Source: JACOTK01 sp963743945
GTDB lineage: Bacteria > Actinomycetota > Acidimicrobiia > Acidimicrobiales > CADCSY01
Reading direction: 5' to 3'
Length of the DNA: 64,000 nucleotides
NCBI GenBank assembly: GCA_963743945.1
Contig: CAVURO010000002.1
Coordinates: forward strand, 1 to 64,000
Numbering within the stretch: position 1 is the stretch's first letter; every line of letters starts with the position of its first letter. Shown here in pieces: positions 23,762-33,345 of the stretch. Below the pieces are notes generated by a model, which saw only the letters and a program-made list of their open reading frames with translations, made no database searches and had not been told where the DNA came from. The position numbers were made by a program, and so were the translations under genes.

Positions 23762-24626
23762 TGCCGATTCCCAGCTCGGCGCGACCCTTGCCGGCCTCGA
23801 CGCCCTGGAGCTCATGGCCGGCCCAGGCGAACATCCCTTTCGCCGCGCCTGGCGAACGACATGGCCGAAGATCGCTGCCATCGTGCTCGCGTTGGCGGCG
23901 TGGCAGTTCGTCATCTGGTTGGAGTGGAAGCCGAAGTTCGCACTCGCGCCGCCCGGTGAGGCCTTCGAGGACTTTCGGGAGATGGCGGGCGACGGCACGC
24001 TGTGGCGCGCCACACGGATCACCCTGTGGCGCGCCGCCCAGGGATTCGCCGTGTCCATCGTGCTCGGCGTCGTCATCGGCAGCGTCGTCTCGCGCTTCCG
24101 ACCCGTGCGCGCCGCCGTCGGCTCGCTCATAACCGGGCTCCAGACCATGCCGTCGGTCGCCTGGGTCCCATTTGCCATCGTGATCTTCCGTCGCGACTAC
24201 GAGGCCGCCATCATGTTCGTGATGGTGTTGGGCGCGACGCCCTCCATCGCCAACGGCCTCGTCAGCGGTGCCGACCACATACCACCGATCCTGCTTCGTG
24301 CCGGGCGAGTGCTCGGCGCCGACGGTCTGTCGGCGTATCGGCACATCATCCTGCCCGCGGCCCTCCCGGCCTTCGTCGGTGGGGTGAAGCAGGGCTGGGC
24401 CTTCCTGTGGCGCAGCTTGATGGCAGCGGAGCTGATCGCGGTCGTGCCCGGGAAGGAGTCGATCGGGTTCCTGCTCCAGGTCAATCGGGAGCTCGCGAAC
24501 TCCTCCGGGTTGATCGCGACGATGATCGTCATCCTGATCATCGGCATCGTGGTCGACTCCGCCGTCTTCGGCACCCTCGATCGCGCCATTCGAAGACGAT
24601 GGGGACTGCTGGATCCCGCCGGCTGA
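23751..24626 (+). CDS. ABC transporter permease, SsuC/TauC type
   Basis: 291 residues with about six membrane helices and the EAA-type coupling loop RAGRVLGADGLSAYRHIILP. It is the third gene of the IclR-linked operon. The N-terminus carries a 35-residue hydrophilic extension (DADSQLGATLAGLDALELMA) before the first helix at about residues 45-62. It is followed by 119 bp without a gene before the convergent GerMN gene. Confidence 0.9.
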   Translation: MPTDADSQLGATLAGLDALELMAGPGEHPFRRAWRTTWPKIAAIVLALAAWQFVIWLEWKPKFALAPPGEAFEDFREMAGDGTLWRATRITLWRAAQGFAVSIVLGVVIGSVVSRFRPVRAAVGSLITGLQTMPSVAWVPFAIVIFRRDYEAAIMFVMVLGATPSIANGLVSGADHIPPILLRAGRVLGADGLSAYRHIILPAALPAFVGGVKQGWAFLWRSLMAAELIAVVPGKESIGFLLQVNRELANSSGLIATMIVILIIGIVVDSAVFGTLDRAIRRRWGLLDPAG

Positions 24627-24745
24627 GCCGCCGATGCTTGTGACCGCACCGCTCGACGACGGTTTGCGGGGCCTGCCGTTCCGTCTTGGACGCAAGATCC
24701 GACCGGGTTCCCGACCGATGATGCCTCGCCTTCGACGGACTGGGC

Positions 24746-25324
24746 TCAGGCCACCAGGTTGGCGTAGTCGTCGCGGGACACGGGCCCGCTGGTGAGCGAA
24801 CCGTCGCCTCGGGGGACGTCGACAGGCGAGCCCACGAGCGTGAACGACACGAGCCCCACACCTGGTCGCCCGGTGAGGGTGCATACCAGCTGGGCGACGG
24901 CGAGGAGCTGCTCATCACCGCCGAGCTCGGTGATGGCGGGCAACAGATCGACGCGGGCCACGCCGGCCACCAGGCGGACGTCGCGGACGAGCGGCGGTTC
25001 CCCGACCGCGGTCCGCAGCGATCCGGCGGCCGAACCGGGTGGCTCCGCGAGGGCCTCGACGACGTCGGGAAGGTCGATCGGTGGGTCGAGGGCGGCGTCG
25101 ACGGCGACGACGGCAGCGTCGACATCGACGAAGCACAGCGACACCGTCTCGGTCACCGCGGCGGTCACCGGCGGCAGCAGCGGCGGGACATCCTGGTCGA
25201 GCAGGCCGAACGGAACGGCGTCGTCGTCTCGAACCTGGGCGCGTCCTTGTCCCTGCACCGAGCACGCACCGGCGAAGAGGGAAGCGACCAGGAGAAGCGG
25301 GGCCAGGAGCCGTGGGCTGGTCAT
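24746..25324 (-). CDS. GerMN-domain lipoprotein
   Basis: 192 residues. The lipobox LFAGAC follows a short hydrophobic signal. The GerMN domain covers residues 75-190, ending SPVDVPRGDGSLTSGPVSRD. The ATG overlaps the stop of the histidine kinase gene (ATGA). In actinobacteria such lipoproteins (LpqB-like) are co-encoded with MtrB-type kinases and modulate them at the cell surface; that role is an inference here. Confidence 0.8.
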   Translation of the reverse strand: MTSPRLLAPLLLVASLFAGACSVQGQGRAQVRDDDAVPFGLLDQDVPPLLPPVTAAVTETVSLCFVDVDAAVVAVDAALDPPIDLPDVVEALAEPPGSAAGSLRTAVGEPPLVRDVRLVAGVARVDLLPAITELGGDEQLLAVAQLVCTLTGRPGVGLVSFTLVGSPVDVPRGDGSLTSGPVSRDDYANLVA

Positions 25325-26742
25325 GGCTGCTGCACCGGGAGCTCGATGATGAACCGGGCGCCGCCGCTGGGATTGTCCTCGATCCATACGCGGCCTCGGT
25401 GGAGCTTGACATGCTCGGTGACGAGTGAAAGGCCGAGACCGGTGCCGGAGGTGGTCCCGGCTCGAAGCCCGACTTCACCGCGGGCGAACCGCCCGAACAC
25501 GGCGTCTCGTTCCTCCTGCGGCACACCGGGGCCGTGGTCGTCAAAGGCGAACCGCACGTATCCCGGCTTTGCGGCGGTGACGGTGACGGCGGTGGTGCCG
25601 CCGGCGTAACGGCCGGCGTTCTCGACGATATTACCCATGGCTTGGGCGAGGCGGCGTCGATCACCGGTCAGGTGCGTCGGCGCGCCCTCCTCGAAGGTGA
25701 TGGTGGCGGTTTCGGCATCGTGGCGGGTCAGGACCCGGGAGAGGAGGTGCCGCAGGTCGATCAGATCTTCCGCCAGGGTGGCGGCGCCGGAGTCGACCCG
25801 CGAGATCTCCAGCAGATCGAGGACCATCCGCTGGAAGGTGTCGACCTTGCCGGCGAGCACGGTAAAGGCCTCGATGACCTGCGGTGGAAGTTGGTCGCGT
25901 CGCCGATTGATGATCTCCAGGGCGGCGGCGACCGCGGCGAGCGGTGAGCGCAGCTCGTGGCTGACATCCGCGGCGAAGCGGGCCTCGCGCTCGATGCGGG
26001 CTTCGAGCGCGGTCGCCATGGTGTTGAAGGCGTCGGTGAGCCGTTCGAGGTCGGGGTCGTCGATCCCGGTGAGCCTGGTGTCGAGCTCGCCGTCGGCGAT
26101 CCGCTGGGCGGCGTCGGCCACCGGCCCGAGAGGCCGCACGAGTCGCCCGGCGCCGGCGCGACCGACGGCGGCAGCGACGACGGCGGCACCGGAGACGCCG
26201 AACGCAAGGGATCTGGTCAACAGGTCGAGGGTTCGATCGAGCTCGTCGAGGGCGAACAACTCGAAGTAGGAACCGTCGGTGGCAGCGATCGGCACACCGA
26301 CGGCCAGGCGTAGGGCACCGCCGCCGTCCCGATAGCGCTGATGCCCGGCGCGCCCGTCGCTGACGACACGCATCAGGTCCTGGGGGATGGCGTCGGGCCC
26401 GGAGGTTACGGAGGTGGAGAACCACTCGCCCCGGAAGCGGAGCACCGGGTTCGAGGCGGTACCGCCACCGAGGCTGCCGAGAAGGCCAGGGATGTCGGGG
26501 TCCGGGGTTCGCAGCACGGTCCGGGCCAGGCGAGCGTTCACGTAGGTCTGCTGCTCGGCAGCGTCCTGGCGCTGGTCGACGAGGTAGGCGCGGGCCAGCC
26601 CGAAGGTGATCGCCGCCAGGACCACGGCGACGAACAGGGCGGTCACGCCGAAGCCGATCGTGGCTCGCACCCGGAGACCGAAGCGTGGTCGGCGCCTCGC
26701 TTGTCCGCCGTCGCCGGGGCGCGGCGGTCGCGGCGGCCTCAC
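25321..26742 (-). CDS. MtrB-like sensor histidine kinase
   Basis: About 473 residues from GTG 26742 (GGAGG 10 bases ahead); the frame stays open to 26889, so the start is uncertain. There are two membrane helices around a periplasmic region with WFSTSVTSGPDAIP, then a HAMP domain. The phospho-acceptor box is FAADVSHELRSPLAAV, the N box NIVENAGRYAGG, the G1 box DDHGPGVPQEER and the G2 box GTGLGLSLV. All kinase motifs are intact. No response regulator lies beside it. It is coupled to the GerMN lipoprotein. Confidence 0.85.
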   Translation of the reverse strand: MRPPRPPRPGDGGQARRRPRFGLRVRATIGFGVTALFVAVVLAAITFGLARAYLVDQRQDAAEQQTYVNARLARTVLRTPDPDIPGLLGSLGGGTASNPVLRFRGEWFSTSVTSGPDAIPQDLMRVVSDGRAGHQRYRDGGGALRLAVGVPIAATDGSYFELFALDELDRTLDLLTRSLAFGVSGAAVVAAAVGRAGAGRLVRPLGPVADAAQRIADGELDTRLTGIDDPDLERLTDAFNTMATALEARIEREARFAADVSHELRSPLAAVAAALEIINRRRDQLPPQVIEAFTVLAGKVDTFQRMVLDLLEISRVDSGAATLAEDLIDLRHLLSRVLTRHDAETATITFEEGAPTHLTGDRRRLAQAMGNIVENAGRYAGGTTAVTVTAAKPGYVRFAFDDHGPGVPQEERDAVFGRFARGEVGLRAGTTSGTGLGLSLVTEHVKLHRGRVWIEDNPSGGARFIIELPVQQP

Positions 26743-26839
26743 TCGTCGATCGCCTCCGCCATCGCCGAGCAACGCCAGAGCACGAACGCGGCGAGGCGCA
26801 TGCGCGGCGCCCACTGGCGACTGGTCGTGACTACTCTCA

Positions 26840-26878
26840 TTGGTGCAGTGGTCGCACCGCTTGGTGCAGTGGTCGCAC
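26840..26878. repeat. Tandem 21-bp repeat, each with an internal inverted repeat
   Basis: Two copies of TTGGTGCAGTGGTCGCACCG at 26840-26859 and 26861-26880 stand head to tail just upstream of the kinase gene. Each holds GGTGC-N7-GCACC. A regulator-binding array is possible. Confidence 0.5.
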
Positions 26879-26987
26879 CGTGCCGGCACTTACGGGTGTG
26901 GGCGGCGGCTGTCTTTCGCGGCCTGTCGTCCACTTGGCCGCACCCGACCTCAACTGTCCCGGATCGCCTGTACACAGGTCGCGGACG

Positions 26988-27614
26988 CTACGTCCGCGGT
27001 GCGAGACTGGATTGGTCGAGACGTTCGGCGACCTGGCGCCAGTCGACGAGCGACCACACGGCCTCGAAGAAGGCGCTCTTGTCGTTCTCGTACTGCAGGT
27101 AGTAGGCGTGCTCCCAGGCATCGATGGCCAGGATGGGCACGGTGCCCTGCCCGTGGTTGCCCTGGTGGTCGTAGGTCTGCTCGATTACGACCCGGCGTCC
27201 GGTGGGTTCCCACGAGGCGAGCGCCCAACCTGATCCTTGGATGGTGCCGGCGGCTTCGATCATATGCCGGCGGAACGGTTCGAAGCCCCCGAAGTCGGCA
27301 TCGATTTGCTCGCCCAGCCAGCCGCCCGGTTCACCGCCGCCCTCGGGTGAGAGGCACTCCCACCACAGCGAGTGCAGGACGTGGCCGGATAGGTTGAAGG
27401 CGAAGTTCTTCTCCAGCATCGACAGGGTCGTGAAGTCGCTGCTCCCTCGCGCCTCCTGCAGCCGCTCAAGGGCACGGTTTGCTCCGGCCACGTAAGCGGC
27501 ATGATGTTTGGCGTGGTGCAGCTCCATGATCCGTCCCGAGATGTGCGGCTCCAGCGCCGAGTAGTCGTATCGGAGATCGGGGAGCCGGTAGACGGTGGCG
27601 GGCTGGTCGGTCAT
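26988..27614 (-). CDS. sodA: Iron/manganese superoxide dismutase
   Basis: 208 residues. It dismutates superoxide in the cytoplasm. Metal ligands are visible as HHAKHHAAYV, the His of LSGHVLHSLWW, and the Asp/His of DAWEHAYYLQY. ATG 27614 was chosen over 27629 because AAAGGG lies six bases before it. Gln in GSGWALASW context and DHQGN are family features that do not settle Fe against Mn. It is monocistronic, with 180 bp of upstream sequence. Confidence 0.92.
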   Translation of the reverse strand: MTDQPATVYRLPDLRYDYSALEPHISGRIMELHHAKHHAAYVAGANRALERLQEARGSSDFTTLSMLEKNFAFNLSGHVLHSLWWECLSPEGGGEPGGWLGEQIDADFGGFEPFRRHMIEAAGTIQGSGWALASWEPTGRRVVIEQTYDHQGNHGQGTVPILAIDAWEHAYYLQYENDKSAFFEAVWSLVDWRQVAERLDQSSLAPRT

Positions 27615-27794
27615 CGTTGGCCCTTTCACTCAGTGGGGGAGGTGCCGTGGACCCCGACGTCGCTGCTGCTCGCCGCTGAGGTCGGCCTTCAGATGAAGTC
27701 TATCGTCGCTCCGCGGTCGAACGCCTGTTGACGATCGGCCGGCGATCCTTGCCGCAAACCGTCCGTCGGACGCAGCCCGCGCCCGAACCCTCGA

Positions 27795-28808
27795 TTACGG
27801 GTCCTTCGAAGGAGTCGGGGCCGCGTCCGGTGATGTGTGCTCGAGCGGATCACGATCGGCCTCGTCGGAGAACTCGAGGCTCACCCCATACTCGGGGCGC
27901 AGGATGCCGGTTCGGGCGAGCCGACGGTACACCTCTCGATCGGCTTCCGTGAGCGGCGGTTGCGTCAGTGAGCGGGGCCACAAACGCTCGTTGACGACGA
28001 CGTTCACCTCTGCCGCCAGCAGCACGAGTTGCGCGGCGACATACATCCAGGTGAGCAGTGCGATGACGGTGGCGAAGAACCCGTAGACGTCGACGGCGCC
28101 GCGCAGCACCCCGTTCACGTACCACTCGCCGGCCAGCTTGAGCGTGCCCCAGAACACCGCCGCCACCAGCGCCCCGAGTCGCACATCGCGCCACGTCAAC
28201 CGCGCCGCCGTGAGCACCATGAACGCGCTCATGAACACGACCGCGTCGATGAGCAGGGATACGAGGAAGGCAACGGGGCCGTGCCCCCATGGGATTGTCG
28301 CCACCGCGGCGCCCGCGACCGCCGATCCGATGATGCCGACGCCGATCGTCGCAACCATGGCCAGGCTGCGGAGCCGACGGCGGGCGAAGTTGGGCCACTG
28401 CGATCGCGGAACGTTTCGGACGGTGTTCAACGCGGCCTCCGCCGCGTGGCCGAGGCCGAGTGCGCCGTACAGGGTGCCCACGATTCCAACGGCGAGAGCG
28501 ATGCCGCCGCCGTGGAGCGGAGTCGCTGCGTCGCGCAGCTCGGGACCAATCACGGGAAAGTCTCGCAGCGCCGAATCGATGACGTCCCGGCGTAGGTCCG
28601 GGTGGTCCTCCAACAGGAAGCCGAGCACGGTGGCCAGCAACAACAGCAGTGGGAACAGCGCGAACAGGCCCTGGTACGCGATCCGAGTGGCGTAGGCGCC
28701 GGCTCGGTCGTTGCCGAACTTCTGCACGACAGCGACCGGGATCGCCAAGGCGGCATGCCGCTGCTGGAACCTGTCGCAACGACGAAGTACCCGTTCTGCT
28801 GCGTTCAT
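27795..28808 (-). CDS. YihY/BrkB-family membrane protein
   Basis: 337 residues with about six membrane helices. The family features are AYATRIAYQGLFALFPLLLL, LGLGHAAEAALNTV and FFATVIALLTWMYVAAQLVLL. Function is not established for the family; early links to RNase BN were wrong. ATG 28808 lies seven bases after TAGAAC on the minus strand, consistent with a leaderless mRNA. The C-terminal 50 residues are hydrophilic. Confidence 0.87.
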   Translation of the reverse strand: MNAAERVLRRCDRFQQRHAALAIPVAVVQKFGNDRAGAYATRIAYQGLFALFPLLLLLATVLGFLLEDHPDLRRDVIDSALRDFPVIGPELRDAATPLHGGGIALAVGIVGTLYGALGLGHAAEAALNTVRNVPRSQWPNFARRRLRSLAMVATIGVGIIGSAVAGAAVATIPWGHGPVAFLVSLLIDAVVFMSAFMVLTAARLTWRDVRLGALVAAVFWGTLKLAGEWYVNGVLRGAVDVYGFFATVIALLTWMYVAAQLVLLAAEVNVVVNERLWPRSLTQPPLTEADREVYRRLARTGILRPEYGVSLEFSDEADRDPLEHTSPDAAPTPSKDP

Positions 28809-28966
28809 GTCATCGGTTCTACCAGGGAGCCAATGGTGCCGACAGCGGGATCACCCATGGTGTCCTTCGGCGTTCCGATGTCTTCGAGTCTAGGCATTCC
28901 ACCGGCCGCCAAGCTCGCCTCGCGGGCGCCGGCACACCCTTTCGTGTTTCTGCGGTCAGGTGCGAG

Positions 28967-30694
28967 TCAAGTGCCATCGACCTTCAGGCGTCGGCGCACG
29001 TGCGTTCGTGCATGCTCGATGGCATCGTCAAGGTTGTCGAAGAGGTGGCGTTCACTGGCCAGTCGGCTGAAGGCGCCGACGGCGTCGAGCGCCTGATGAT
29101 GTTCGGGACGCACACCCTTGAGCAGCACGGTGATGCCGCGACCCTCGAGCTCGGCAATGGTCTCCTCGAGTGCAGCGGCGCCGGTCGCGTCGAGCATGCG
29201 GATGTCGCCAAGACGAAGGATCACGACCTTCACGTCTCCCACGTTCGTCAGCTCGGTGAGGAACTGTTGTGCAGCGCCGAAGAACAGCGAGCCCTCGATT
29301 CGATAGACCACGATGCGTTCGTGGAGCAGGCGATGCTCGTCGTCGACGTCGATCTCCGCGTCACCGTTGATCGGCTGTTGTGCGACGCCTGAGGTTCGGG
29401 CCACCGCGCGCAGGGCGATGATGGCGGCGAGGGTGACGCCCACCCCGACGGCCAGGATGAGGTCGAAGGCGATCGTCACCGCTGCGGTGACCACGAGCAC
29501 CACCGCGTCACCCCGGGTGGAGCGGATCACCGCACGCACGTTGTGTGGCTCGACCATGCGAATGGCTGTCACCATCAGCACGCCCGCCAGCGCGGCGAGC
29601 GGAATGCGAGCGACCAGCGAGCCGGCGGCGAGGACAACTCCGAGCAGCACGGCCGAGTGGACGACTGCCGAGAGGCGGGTGCGTCCCCCCGCCCTGACGT
29701 TGACGGCGGTCCGGGCGATCGCCCCAGTCGCAGGTATCCCGCCGAAGAGGGGCGAGACGACGTTGGCCAGACCTTGTCCGAACAGCTCACGATCGGGGTC
29801 GTGGCGTGCCGTGTCGGACATGCCGTCGGCGACCTTTGCCGACAGCAGGCTCTCGATGGCGGCCAGCGCGGCGATGGCGAACGCGGCGGAGAGCAGGTCG
29901 CTCATGCGCTGGATCGAGATGTCGGGCAGGGAAGGGAGCGGCAGGGAATCGGGGAGCGAACCGATTCGCGCCACGTCGAGATCGCCGAGTTGAGCGATCA
30001 CGGTGGCGACGACCACCGCCACGAGCGACGCGGGGAGGCTCCTGCGCACTCGCGGGAGGCCGAACATCGTCGCCGCCACGACGCCTACAAGTCCCACCGC
30101 CGCCATCGTGCCGTCGCCACCCAGTGCGTCACCGAGGGCTCGTCCGGCCACCATGGCGGCATTCTCGCCATCGGGCTTCATCACGCCGAGCGCGTTCGGC
30201 ACCTGTTGCAGAAAGATCAACGCCGCGATACCGATCGTGAATCCTTCGATGACCGGCCATGGCACGTAGCGAAGCGCCCGCCCAAGGTGGGCAATCGAGG
30301 CGATCACGACGATGACGCCCGCCATCAGGCCCGCGAGGAACACCCCATCGGCGCCAAAGCGGGCGACGATGGGCACGAGCACCACAGTCATCGCGCCGGT
30401 GGGCCCTGAGACCTGCACGTCCGATCCCCCGAAGACCGCGGCGACGACGCCGGCCACGATCGCCGTGATCAGGCCGACCGACGCTCCCAATCCGGTCGTC
30501 ACCCCGAAACCGAGTGCGAGCGGCAGGGCGACGATCCCGACGGTGAGACCGGCAAGGAGATCCTGTTTCCAGGAATGGCGCGCCCGGGCGTAATCGGCGC
30601 CCCGCGGCATCAGGCTCGTAACCAAAGATGCCCGCCCGTTCCGACGCTTCCGCCCTTGCCGCAGGCCCCGATCCGATGCGTCGGACTTCGTCAC
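28967..30694 (-). CDS. SulP-family anion transporter with STAS domain
   Basis: 575 residues. A long membrane domain of 10-14 helices begins WKQDLLAGLTVGIVALPLAL and has the SulP signature GSDVQVSGPTGAMTVVLVPI. A cytosolic STAS domain (about residues 440-560) contains VVILRLGDIRMLDATGAAAL. It may carry sulfate or bicarbonate; the substrate cannot be read from sequence. GTG 30694 overlaps the arsR stop (GTGA), so the transporter is under control of that repressor. Confidence 0.9.
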   Translation of the reverse strand: MTKSDASDRGLRQGRKRRNGRASLVTSLMPRGADYARARHSWKQDLLAGLTVGIVALPLALGFGVTTGLGASVGLITAIVAGVVAAVFGGSDVQVSGPTGAMTVVLVPIVARFGADGVFLAGLMAGVIVVIASIAHLGRALRYVPWPVIEGFTIGIAALIFLQQVPNALGVMKPDGENAAMVAGRALGDALGGDGTMAAVGLVGVVAATMFGLPRVRRSLPASLVAVVVATVIAQLGDLDVARIGSLPDSLPLPSLPDISIQRMSDLLSAAFAIAALAAIESLLSAKVADGMSDTARHDPDRELFGQGLANVVSPLFGGIPATGAIARTAVNVRAGGRTRLSAVVHSAVLLGVVLAAGSLVARIPLAALAGVLMVTAIRMVEPHNVRAVIRSTRGDAVVLVVTAAVTIAFDLILAVGVGVTLAAIIALRAVARTSGVAQQPINGDAEIDVDDEHRLLHERIVVYRIEGSLFFGAAQQFLTELTNVGDVKVVILRLGDIRMLDATGAAALEETIAELEGRGITVLLKGVRPEHHQALDAVGAFSRLASERHLFDNLDDAIEHARTHVRRRLKVDGT

Positions 30695-31065
30695 GCGTCC
30701 ACGGCCCCCAGGTCGGCCAACAGCTCACGCGACTCGTTGAGTGAGCGCAGGAGCATCTTCTTCGCGACGGCGAGGAGCTCGACAACGAGGGGATCCTTCA
30801 CGGTGTAGAACACGGTCGACCCTTCCCGGCGAGGGGTGACGAGTCCTGCCTTGCGGAGCACGCTCAGTTGCTGGGAGAGGTGGGAGAGCTCGATGCCCAC
30901 GAGGGGCTGCATCTCCCCGACCGAGCGCTCGCCCTCGGCGAGAAGTTCCAGAACCCTGATGCGAGCCGGGTTTGCCAGTGCCTTGAACAGCTCTGCCTTC
31001 ACCTGGGAGAGCGGCACGTTCAGGCCATCGGGCGGAATGGGGGCCACCGTTCTCTTCTTCTGCAT
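30691..31065 (-). CDS. ArsR-family repressor of the SulP gene
   Basis: 124 residues: winged helix (ELFKALANPARIRVLELLAE; LSHLSQQLSVLRKAGLVTPR) with wing REGSTVFYTVKDP. It has no cysteines, so a metal-thiolate sensor is excluded. ATG 31065 lies six bases after TAGAAT (31072-31077, minus strand), pointing to a leaderless mRNA in an A+T-rich promoter. It overlaps SulP by four bases. Confidence 0.88.
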   Translation of the reverse strand: MQKKRTVAPIPPDGLNVPLSQVKAELFKALANPARIRVLELLAEGERSVGEMQPLVGIELSHLSQQLSVLRKAGLVTPRREGSTVFYTVKDPLVVELLAVAKKMLLRSLNESRELLADLGAVDA

Positions 31066-31197
31066 ATGACAATTCTATCAAGTAATCATAAACAAAAACC
31101 AAACTTATGATGAGGATACTCATCCGCTCCACCGGCAACCGCCGCCTCATACTCGCGGGATCGTCCTCGGGCAGGACCATCGTTGAGGCGCGGGTCC

Positions 31198-31839
31198 TCA
31201 GACGGAGGACGGATTCGGATCGTCGACGAGGATCGCGTGCAACCTGGCGATCAGATCCTCCTCGTCGAGAGCGGTCAGCCCGGGCAACGCCCCGTGGCTA
31301 CGGCCGACGGCGATGCCGAGGACGAGCGCCGTGGCCAACTGGGCCTCGACGCGCAGGTCTCCCGTTGCGCCTGCGTCCTCGAGGGCTGCGATCAGCGGTT
31401 TGATCACGCGGAGGTCGAGCACGCGACTGAGCTGCGCGGCAACATCGGGTGAAAGGTCTGGAGCGACCAATGCCGAGGCAACCGGCGATGTCCCACGCCG
31501 GCTCCAGCGCGTGAGGAGCAGTCGCAGGCACCCATCGAGGTCGGTGTCGGCAAGCGCCACGGTTCCTGCCCGTTCGGGGTCTGCGAGCACGGCGAGGTAC
31601 AGCCCCTCCTTGGTTCCGAAGTAGCGGGCGATCAGCGCGGCATCGACGCCGGCCCGCGCGCCGATCTCCCTGGTCGTCGAGTTGTCGAAGCCCTTCTCGT
31701 CGAAGAGCGCTCCTGCTGCGTCCAGCAGCGCACGCCGGGTTGCGTCGGCATCCCGGCGTCGATTCGGCGATTGAGGCGATTGAGGCGATTGAGCAGAAGC
31801 AGGCACGGGCGGAGCGCTCCCTCCGCTTCGAGCGCTCAT
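31198..31839 (-). CDS. TetR-family transcriptional regulator
   Basis: 213 residues. After a Ser/Pro/Gln-rich tail (SAQSPQSPQSPN), the HTH reads STTREIGARAGVDAALIARY. The C-terminal ligand domain is of the common TetR_C type. Its start overlaps the stop of the MFS gene (ATGA), so it is the second gene of the efflux operon. It probably binds the near-palindrome at 33319-33345. Confidence 0.87.
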   Translation of the reverse strand: MSARSGGSAPPVPASAQSPQSPQSPNRRRDADATRRALLDAAGALFDEKGFDNSTTREIGARAGVDAALIARYFGTKEGLYLAVLADPERAGTVALADTDLDGCLRLLLTRWSRRGTSPVASALVAPDLSPDVAAQLSRVLDLRVIKPLIAALEDAGATGDLRVEAQLATALVLGIAVGRSHGALPGLTALDEEDLIARLHAILVDDPNPSSV

Positions 31840-33335
31840 TGGTCGTCCTCGCCGTCGAACATCGAAGGTCCCACACCGGATCCGGCGCCGGACTCCTCCA
31901 TCAGCAGGTCGATGTCCTCGCCTGCCACGTCTTCGACGGTCGGCGACGACGGCACGACCGTCAGGGTCACCACCAGGGCCGCGAGACAGGCGAGCGCACC
32001 GATTCCGAAGGCGACGGTGTAGGCGCCCTCATCGGGAAAGTGCATGCCGGCGGGGGTGTGCGCGGCCAACACGGTTGCCGAGAGAGCGCTGCCCAGAGCC
32101 CCGCCGACCGTGCGCAGGACCTGGTTCAGGCTCATCGCGCTACCTGTTCGGTGCTCCGGGACGGTTGCCACGATGAGCGCCGGCATGGCCGCAAAGGTCG
32201 TTCCCACGCCGATGCCCAGGAGCACGCTCAGCAGGGCGAGCTGACCGAGGTGGTCGTGGTACGCCGCGGTGTAGGCCAGGGCCAGACCGACGACGACACA
32301 TCCCGAGGCGAGGACCACGCGCATGCTGAAGCGCCTCCCGATGGCTCGAGCCAGTGGCTGGGACACCAGGCTTCCCAGCGACAAGGGCAGGAGCATCAGA
32401 CCTGTCACCACCAACGAGGCTGCAAACCCGTAGCCCTCCGAGGTCGGCGTTTGCGCCAGGCGGTTGACGAGGCCGAGTCCCTGGTACATGCCCACGCCGA
32501 CCAGCACCGCCGTGAGGTTCGGGCCCAGAACCGACCGTTGAGCCGAAAGCCGGAGATCGACGAGCGCATGCGGGGTGCGCAGCTCCACGACGCCCCAGAC
32601 CCCCATCACCACCAGGCCAACGACCGTCAGTCCGAGCGTCGAGGGTTGGCCCCACCCCCAGGTCGAGCCCTTGCTGATCGCCACGAGGAGGCTGGACAGG
32701 CCGATGCCCAAGAGGATGGCGCCGATCCAGTCGAGCTCGACCGGCACGGGTACGCCGGTCGAGGGAGGGACGTGACGTCGAACCAGCAGGATCGCCGCCG
32801 TCCCGAAGAACGCGGCGAACAGGAACGCCACGTGGTAGTCGGCGTACTCGGCGATCAGTCCGGTGACCGGAAAGCCGAGCCCTGCGCCGACGGCCACCGT
32901 GATGGACAGCGCAGCGATCGCCCGGCGCTGCTGCTCGCCGTCGAGCAGTTCTCGTGCGAGGGCTATGCAGAGCGGAACGGTTGCATAGCCGATGCCCTGG
33001 ATCGCCCGCCCCACCAGCAGTTGGGTGAAGTTCTCGGCTGTGCCTGCGACGAGGGACCCCACGACGACGCTGCCCAACGTGATCTGCAGCAGACGCACCC
33101 GTTGCGAGCCGTCGCCGAGCCGGCCGAGGACCGGGGTCATCACGGCGCCGACCAGCAGCGTGATGGTCAACAGCCACTGGGCGGTCTGCAACGAGACGCC
33201 CTGACTCTGGGCGATCGTCGGAATGAGCGGCGTGCCCAACGTCGAGGTCAGTGAGACGGTCAGCGAACCGATCATGAGCGCCGCGGTGATCCGGCCGGGT
33301 GTGCGCACGACATTCAAGTCATCAAGTGATGTCAT
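31836..33335 (-). CDS. MFS drug-efflux transporter (DHA2 type)
   Basis: 499 residues, about 14 membrane helices, probably proton-coupled export of drugs or dyes. The signature GRLGDGSQRVRLLQITLG matches the loop 2-3 motif of the superfamily, and GAGLGFPVTGLIAEYADYHV resembles the motif C antiporter segment. It is co-transcribed with the TetR gene. ATG 33335 sits inside the operator-like palindrome. Confidence 0.88.
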   Translation of the reverse strand: MTSLDDLNVVRTPGRITAALMIGSLTVSLTSTLGTPLIPTIAQSQGVSLQTAQWLLTITLLVGAVMTPVLGRLGDGSQRVRLLQITLGSVVVGSLVAGTAENFTQLLVGRAIQGIGYATVPLCIALARELLDGEQQRRAIAALSITVAVGAGLGFPVTGLIAEYADYHVAFLFAAFFGTAAILLVRRHVPPSTGVPVPVELDWIGAILLGIGLSSLLVAISKGSTWGWGQPSTLGLTVVGLVVMGVWGVVELRTPHALVDLRLSAQRSVLGPNLTAVLVGVGMYQGLGLVNRLAQTPTSEGYGFAASLVVTGLMLLPLSLGSLVSQPLARAIGRRFSMRVVLASGCVVVGLALAYTAAYHDHLGQLALLSVLLGIGVGTTFAAMPALIVATVPEHRTGSAMSLNQVLRTVGGALGSALSATVLAAHTPAGMHFPDEGAYTVAFGIGALACLAALVVTLTVVPSSPTVEDVAGEDIDLLMEESGAGSGVGPSMFDGEDDQ

Positions 33336-33345
33336 CAGTTGATGA
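33319..33345 (-). promoter_or_regulatory. Near-perfect 27-bp operator over the MFS start codon
   Basis: Arms TCATCAAGTGATG and CATCAGTTGATGA pair with only two mismatched positions around 33332. The -10-like TAGCAT (33345-33350, minus strand) lies nine bases before ATG 33335. It is the likely TetR site. Confidence 0.6.

Noticed and set aside
21852..24626. Thiamine-precursor or nitrate uptake system
   Set aside because: The binding protein is of the broad SsuA/THI5 type, but nothing nearby identifies the substrate.
26840..26880. CRISPR repeat pair
   Set aside because: Two abutting copies without a spacer and no cas genes anywhere in the window.
29543..30409. Plus-strand 288-codon frame
   Set aside because: Antisense to SulP; composition is His/Arg/Asp-rich with no domain.
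31740..33254. Plus-strand 504-codon frame
   Set aside because: Antisense to the MFS transporter; it is very His/Gln/Arg-rich, typical of a GC-rich shadow frame.
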